Shown here one piece after another: positions 59,080 to 64,000 of a DNA stretch of 64,000 nt. The notes under the pieces were generated by a model that saw only the letters and a program-made list of their open reading frames with translations, did not search any database and was not told where the DNA came from. Within the stretch, counting starts at the first letter, position 1. Each line of letters starts with the position of its first letter. Source of the stretch: Volvox africanus (lineage: Eukaryota > Chlorophyta > Chlorophyceae > Chlamydomonadales > Volvocaceae); NCBI GenBank assembly GCA_030268105.1, contig BSDZ01000103.1:2112501-2176500 (forward strand), given 5' to 3'. A program made the translations under genes and the position numbers.

Positions 59080-59481
59080 ACGAACTTTATTATGCGCTAT
59101 CTACATAAACTTTGCGTAAACTGCGTTACAGTGCGTTACGTGCATATGGTAACGCAATGTACGCAAGATATACGCAAGCTGTTTGCGTAAAGTTAACGCG
59201 TGCGTTAGGTTTGCGATCGCGTGCGTTAGGTTTGCGTTAGGCTCGCGTTAGAACATACGCAAGCCCCCGATTTTCGAGCACCACGAAACGTAATAAAAAT
59301 TACAGGGAACTTTTATAATCATTATAAATATTGTTTTCATTTAAACGAACTTGAAAACGACGCACTATAACAGACGTTCTGTCCAGTTTTCTATTTCTTT
59401 GCGTTAGGCTCGCGTTAGGCTAACGCAACCGCTAACGCACAAAACGCACACATACGCGCCCTAACGCAGCCTAACGCGAGC
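59080..59481. repeat. CACTA right subterminal repeat zone
   Basis: TGCGTTAG/GCGTTAGG motifs, the reverse of the left-zone motif, dense at 59190-59250 and 59400-59481. Confidence 0.85.
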
Positions 59482-59508
59482 CTAACGCACGAATCTGTTG
59501 TTATAGTG
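59482..59508 (-). repeat. CACTA right terminal inverted repeat
   Basis: Inverse of the left end over 27 bases with three central mismatches. Followed by the GCC duplication. Confidence 0.9.
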
Positions 59509-59511
59509 GCC

Positions 59512-60599
59512 GTTGCTAGGGTGGCCCCTAGATATGGCCTTAACCTGGGTTTGGTTGCTGCCCCTCCCGTGGTTTCGGACCTGCTGGTTTCTCACCTTCG
59601 TTCGGGAGCTGCAGGGTTAGATCATTCGGCCCGTCTCCAACAGATAGTGCAGGTCGTGATGGCTCATGTTGGTGCTAGTACTTGGCGGTCTTATGGATCT
59701 CATTTTGCGGCCTTTGTGCGTTTTTGTGTGATGGAGGGCCTGGAGTTCCTTCCGGCTTCCTTATATGCAGGCTTGTTGTGGGGTCAGTTTCTTGCGGCAA
59801 AAGGCACTGTCCAGGCGCGTACTGCTCAGCCATACTTCAGTGCTGTTAACACGATTCACAACCTTCTGGGTTACCCTAAGCCTTGTGCGGGAGACAATGC
59901 CTTGCTTGTAGCCTTCAGAAAGGGTTGGGAGCGTCTTCAGGTCTCCTTTTCCCCCACCTCCTCTTTAGTCTTAGCCTTCAGTGCGGAGAGTCCTTGGGTG
60001 CTGTATGAGGCGTTACCGTTAGTTTCGGTTAGCTCTCCAGTTTTCTTGCCGCTTTTATTTGTTGTTTTGGGGTTTTGTTTGTTCCTGCGTCCGGATTGCC
60101 TCCTGTCGGTTTGTTGGGCACGTGTGGTGGAGTTGGGAGGTATCCCGGTTTTCCAGTACAAGCCCCTTAACTGGAAGGTAGGGTAGTGTCTGCTGAACGT
60201 GCCCCAGTACTGCAGTTTCCTCTTTGTGGTCTTCCTTTTCTCCGAGTTGCCTTGTTGCAGCGTTTACCTCAGGACCAGTCTCGTCTTTGGCCTGTCCGTC
60301 AGTCTACTCAAGGGGCAGAGCGTTGGTTCGACCTGGTGCTTGGTCAGTTTGGTTTGCAGAGCCTTCGGGGCGTGCACACTCTGTATAGTCTAAGGCGAGG
60401 TGGTGCCTCGGCGGCCCGGGCAGCTGGTGTTCCCATGGAGGTTGTGGAAGCCTTTGGTGGTTGGAGTACTAATTCGTCGGCTTTGCGGGAGCATTATCTT
60501 GTCTTAGGTGTTCGCGCCTGCCCTAAAGCCTTAGCGTTTTTTGGCCCTCTAGCGGTTGGCCGGGTCGCGCCGTTTGGAGTTCAGTACTTCAACCGTTAA
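59512..60599 (+). pseudogene. DIRS tyrosine recombinase
   Basis: Catalyses integration of circular element DNA. The N-terminal SAM-like core-binding region is clear (THVG-like STWRSYGSHFAAFVRFC... AAKGTVQARTAQPYFSAVNTIH), then the first catalytic Arg context (FLRPDCLL). The frame breaks at 60184 (TAG) and continues shifted with the box YSLRRGGASAARAAG, where Tyr stands at the usual His, then GGWS and REHYL with the likely nucleophile Tyr. It ends at TAA 60597. The true start lies left of the CACTA insertion, overlapping the end of the RNase H gene in a different frame (EWARSLEANA before the joint). Confidence 0.85.
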
Positions 60600-60617
60600 G
60601 CGCTGGTATCTTTTCTT

Positions 60618-60643
60618 TGGCTTTGTTCCGAGAGCAACAACTA
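60618..60643 (+). repeat. DIRS split repeat B1
   Basis: TGGCTTTGTTCCGAGAGC... of 26 bases, identical to B2 and abutting A2. Confidence 0.88.
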
Positions 60644-60798
60644 TTGCGGGCTTGCGTTAGGAAGCCGGGTTAGTTAGGCGTAAGGCCTCGGTAAGGCATT
60701 TAAACTAAGGGCCTTACCTCAGCCCGTGTCCTCAGGGCTGTATTTATTCGCGTGCGTAGTCTTTCCTTTTTATCTTGTTTTTCTTGTTCAGCACGCGC
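60644..60798 (+). repeat. DIRS split repeat A2
   Basis: 155 bases, same length as A1, with a few differences (for example TTTTTCTTGTTC for TTTTTGTTTTTC). Confidence 0.9.
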
Positions 60799-60920
60799 CC
60801 GCCCGCCCATCCCTTGTCGCGTCGCCCGAAGTGTTGCTGGTTTCTTTCCTTAATTCGTCAGGCCTTCGGTTCTTGACCTAGGCCTTTATTAGCACAGTGC
60901 AATTGTAACAGAGATGGCAA

Positions 60921-60946
60921 TGGCTTTGTTCCGAGAGCAACAACTA
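60921..60946 (+). repeat. DIRS split repeat B2
   Basis: 26 bases identical to B1; the likely right end of the element. Bases 60799-60920 between A2 and B2 contain no frame. Confidence 0.88.
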
Positions 60947-61695
60947 ATCAAAATTATCATGTATTGACATCGTCTGTTAATAGTCAGTGGATTCATTTAT
61001 TTGAGTATTTTGTTGTACAACCACCAGCATTCCTGGTATGTATTTCCTGATAGCTCGTTTAGCCGCACTGGCGGACATAAGATCTGGTGTACTTTTTCAT
61101 GCTAGCAGTGCGCAGACAGTACGTAACGCTTGGACTCCTGCATTCTCCTCCCCACCTGAATTCTTTTTACCTCGGCGAGAACCCGCTAATAGCTGGATAG
61201 GTTTCAGAGAGCCATTGGTTGGGGTTTGGAGAAGGCAAGTGCATATAGGAACACCTAACAATGCTCCATTGGATTTTAACCAATCCATACTCAGGATTCA
61301 TTGGATTCATGGCTTGGCTGGCTGCTGCCCGTTCTTACAAAGCATGTCCGATGGATGACGATGCATGACGGGCAGGTAAATAGGTCTACGGTTCGGCGCC
61401 ACTACTAGGGGTATTTTTCATCCTATTTGTTGGCAATATCATTCATTCAGTACGAGTAGTAATTTCATGTCAACGACCAACGGAATTTAAGTAAACATAT
61501 TTGGTTTCTCAGTTATCGGACTCTTGAACAGCTTTCGCAGACAATTTACAATCTTACCTTTGCTTTCGTTCTCAGGCTCAGTTTATGTAGCTGGTAGTGC
61601 TTTTAAAATTTTCATCGGAAGTTGGAGTTGCTTAGTTCTGATTTTAACGGCTCTCATAAATGGTTGTTGGCAGCGAGCACATTTCTTAAATAGAA
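60947..61695. other. Spacer between the DIRS element and the host gene
   Basis: A 106-codon plus-strand frame at 61038-61358 (MYFLIARLAALADIRSG...) shows no family signature and runs into the hairpin repeat, so I doubt it is a gene. The region just before 61696 should hold the host gene's promoter and 5' leader. No clear TATA element was picked out. Confidence 0.4.
61325..61375. repeat. 51-base hairpin repeat, copy 3
   Basis: Same unit as 638-688 with one change in the inner stem, in wholly different flanks. Confidence 0.7.
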
Positions 61696-64000
61696 ATGTC
61701 GGATCACGTGGGTCTTCCTTCGGGTGGGCCTAGCTCCAGTAGAGATTTTCCGGGACAAACATCAAGCAATAAGAAGGACCCGCGGTTTGTGCGTCGGGCT
61801 GTGAGTCCTGGTGTTGCAACTGCAAGGCCTATCTCCACAACGTCTGGACATCTAGCGGCGGCATCTACCTTCACTGCTTCACTTGTAAGCAATAAGTAGG
61901 CATCCATCAACCATTTCGTTGCGTCAAGGAAATCTTGTTAAGTTTGTACTACACCTATAACTCTTTGTTTTGCCCCTGACTAGCGCAGCCAGCCGTAGGC
62001 ACACGGGCTCGCGACAAATTTGTGCCGCTTCCGGATGCCAGCAGCAAGGCGCAAGTTGTTCTCGAGGAGAAGGAAGATGAGATTCTTGAGTTCCTCCACT
62101 CTGCTCAGTCTCAAAACCGTTCTCAAAAGCGGGGTCGGATTACTGTGGTACGTTTGCAGCCAGGCCCTGAGTATGGAACTGCGTTTGATCTCGGAGTCCA
62201 TATGTTGACCCGTAACCCAGACAATTCGCACACGTGAATAGTAATCCATGGTTTGCTGAAGTATGGGCTTAGACGGAAAGTGTGCAAACTGAGGGGTTTC
62301 GTGAGGGGAAGCCAAGATGGATTTAGGACAATGGCAGGGGCCACGGCCTGCAGCTTGCGGCAGGGGTAATGCTCCCAGGATTGAGGATAACATGAAAATG
62401 AATCAGGCGTGAAAAGAGGCGGAAGGGGGCAGGCACCCTGAAACACGTAATCGCAAATCCTTTTCTATGCGGAAAGGAGCATCCGGTTCAGAGGCCGGGT
62501 TCGGTGGGTCGTGGTCATTTAGGAGGAAGCAAGGGAAATCAGTCAAGAGGGCCAGATCCTTCAGTAGGATACCACCATGGCCATAGTTAGCTGCCTTCCC
62601 CGGCCCAAGTGTCGCAGGGTAAATGGCGGTTGGGGAGAAGAGGGGAGATTGTGGTTAAGGTCATCATGGTCGCCGTCACGGTTGACGCTTAGCTGTTGGC
62701 CGTTTGTCCTCCCGCAACCCAGATCACGGTCGCGGAGTCCTTTCATCGTAAGGCCCTTGAAACAGTCCTCAGACAAATTGTGGCAGCCGGCGGCGCTGCT
62801 TCCTCTTCCTCCTCCACCACTGGTATCATGACAGCTTCTGTTGCGGCCACTGCCGCCGGCAGCGGCGCCGCTGCCACGACCAATGGTACCATCGAGTCGC
62901 TGAGCCGCACGACCAGCGGCGGAGTGATGCCGATAACAGGGGCCGTCACCGTGTATCCGGAGGTGTCGTACATCCGTACACCACACGGCGAGGCGGTGGA
63001 GGCTCCAGGGGAGGTGTTTTTCTTTGATTACGGTGCGGCACGAGGCTTGATTCGGCTTAGCGTAGCTCAGCACTGAACTATACCAGCATTTGTATTAATA
63101 CGTACCATGTATGGGGCTAGAGAACGAGTTGCTGCAGTTATGCCATCATCGTTTCAGCAGCATGCCTACCGTGCTCTGCATTCCTTTGGCCGTGTTGCCC
63201 CAACAGGTGTGGTGGCGTTTTGGGGGATGACGGAGGCGCAGGAACAAGAGTTACTGGCGGCAGTGGTAAAGGCCAAGGCCGTTGCAGTACAGCTTCTAGA
63301 CGAGGATGAGCGTCAGGTACGGCAGTAGCTGTTGGGACTAAAGCTGCGCATTGATATGGAGGTGATCCTGTCTTGTCATAAGTTGTAAGTTGTACTCGGT
63401 ATACGGCATACGGCCGTCGGGATGCAGAGCCGCCCCTAAACGGAATCCCAAGTGCCAAAAATGTAAGATGCCGTACCCGTCATACCTACGCATGTACGCT
63501 CCCGTACTGCAGGTTGAGGAGTTGCTGTTTGTGTACTCTCGGGACTCCCCTCCTAATATCCGCAACGACACGTTCACAATCGACAGCCGCCTAGCAGCAG
63601 ATCACCAGGTGTGTGTAGTGTGTGTGGCGCCCCGGGCTTGGGTTTTGGAACTGGGGTTTTCGGGCGATATTGTTTTTATAGGGGGGCTAGAGTTTGGGGG
63701 ATGATGGGGTGGGTTTCGGCAGCTCAACATCCTGTCCTCCACCGGCCTCATCACCACCCTGAAGTCCAGGGCCGTAAAAATGGGAATGCACAAAAGCTAA
63801 CCACTAACCAACCCTCTAATGAAAATAAATTACTTCGGGGAAGTCCCGTAATTAAAGGAGTTTTGCTATATACGACATATTCCACGCTTAGGGTGAACTC
63901 GTTCGATTGACTCCCACCAGTTCAGGATGTTGGCCCTCCCCTCGGCCCATCCCTCTGGCCCTTCTTATCCGCCCGCCTACGTTTATCCAGGTTAAGATGG
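61696..64000 (+). CDS. RMD1/RMND1-family (DUF155) protein, 5' part
   Basis: Host gene. Exons 61696-61884, 61989-62147, 62723-63032, 63207-63316, 63513-63608 and 63991 to beyond the window; all introns GT-AG and all joints in phase (only the third splits a codon). The joined protein has a low-complexity Ser/Pro N-terminus, then RITV-ITVAESFHRKALE, an Ala/Ser/Thr-rich insert, YPEVSYI, the family block EVFFFDYG-VVAFWGMTEAQEQELL, and PPNIRNDTFTIDSRLAADHQ-VKM. The order and spacing are those of DUF155 proteins such as yeast Rmd1/Sif2-type proteins and mitochondrial RMND1, which lie at organelle membranes; RMND1 supports mitochondrial translation. The compartment here cannot be told, and the usual C-terminal membrane segment lies outside the window. 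Starts at ATG 61696 (AGAAATGTC). Confidence 0.88.

Larger units (their letters stand above)
54648..59508. mobile_element. CACTA (En/Spm-type) DNA transposon
   Basis: 4,861 bases beginning CACTATAACA and ending with its inverse, flanked by the 3-base duplication GCC (54645-54647, 59509-59511). CACTA ends, a 3-base duplication and repeated subterminal motifs are the hallmarks of the En/Spm superfamily. It carries a minus-strand spliced gene but no transposase I can recognise, so it is probably non-autonomous. It splits the recombinase gene of the DIRS element; removing it restores one open frame across the joint. Confidence 0.88.
51317..60946 (+). mobile_element. DIRS/PAT-like tyrosine-recombinase retrotransposon
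   Basis: 9,630 bases, 4,766 without the inserted CACTA element and its GCC duplication. Split direct repeats: A1 51317-51471, B1 60618-60643, A2 60644-60798, B2 60921-60946, with B1 and A2 adjoining. Genes run gag, RT-RNase H, tyrosine recombinase on one strand. No target duplication is evident, as expected for recombinase-mediated integration through a circle. All three genes are damaged. DIRS elements are known from Volvox and other green algae. Confidence 0.9.

Noticed and set aside
61038..61358. 106-codon frame left of the host gene
   Set aside because: No recognisable domain, composition not convincing, and it runs into the 51-base hairpin repeat.

Overview
Eukaryotic nuclear DNA, most likely from an alga, possibly a green one; this is inferred from content and no host marker fixes the species. 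The basis is chromodomain Ty3/gypsy retrotransposons, a DIRS-type tyrosine-recombinase retrotransposon, a CACTA-type DNA transposon, tRNA-Ala and elongator tRNA-Met genes with short introns, and one intron-rich host gene with GT-AG introns of 104-575 bases.

Layout. Bases 1-1571 hold one copy of a 1.3 kb duplicated segment carrying a tRNA-Asn/tRNA-Ala pair, and a diverged LTR. Bases 1572-45239 are a nest of seven Ty3/gypsy elements (named E1-E7 here) from three families. Outermost is E1 (family II, minus). E2 (family I, plus) sits inside E1, and E3 (family II, plus) also interrupts E1. E4 (II, minus), E5 (III, minus) and E6 (II, minus) interrupt E3, and E7 (family I, plus) lies inside E6. E2, E4, E5 and E7 have perfect 5-base target-site duplications (AACAG, CCGTA, CGTAC, TCCCT). 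LTRs start TGTTGT and end ACAACA. The coding order is gag, a pre-protease region, protease, reverse transcriptase, RNase H, integrase, chromodomain. In families I and III, gag and pol share one reading frame and are separated by a UAG followed by a conserved potential stem-loop. Every pol copy is broken; E5 is the least damaged, with a single stop.

Bases 45240-51316 contain a GTTT-rich microsatellite, a tRNA-Arg-like gene, an intron-bearing tRNA-Met on the minus strand, an apparently perfect array of 530 GATGTG hexamers (3.18 kb), and the second copy of the tRNA segment. The two tRNA pairs have decayed in a complementary way: Asn survives on the left and Ala on the right.

Bases 51317-60946 are a DIRS/PAT-like element with split direct repeats A1...B1-A2...B2 and gag, RT-RNase H and tyrosine recombinase genes. 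A 4,861-base CACTA-type transposon (54648-59508; 27-base inverted termini, GCC target duplication, dense CTAACGC subterminal repeats) has inserted into the start of the recombinase gene. On its minus strand it carries a spliced gene, with at least nine mutually phase-compatible exons, for a basic protein with a trihelix/MADF-like segment and an acidic tail. I do not recognise this protein beyond that segment; it is the most novel item in the window.

From 61696 to the right edge lies the first part of a host gene of the RMD1/RMND1 (DUF155) family. Six exons join in frame and the sixth runs off the window.
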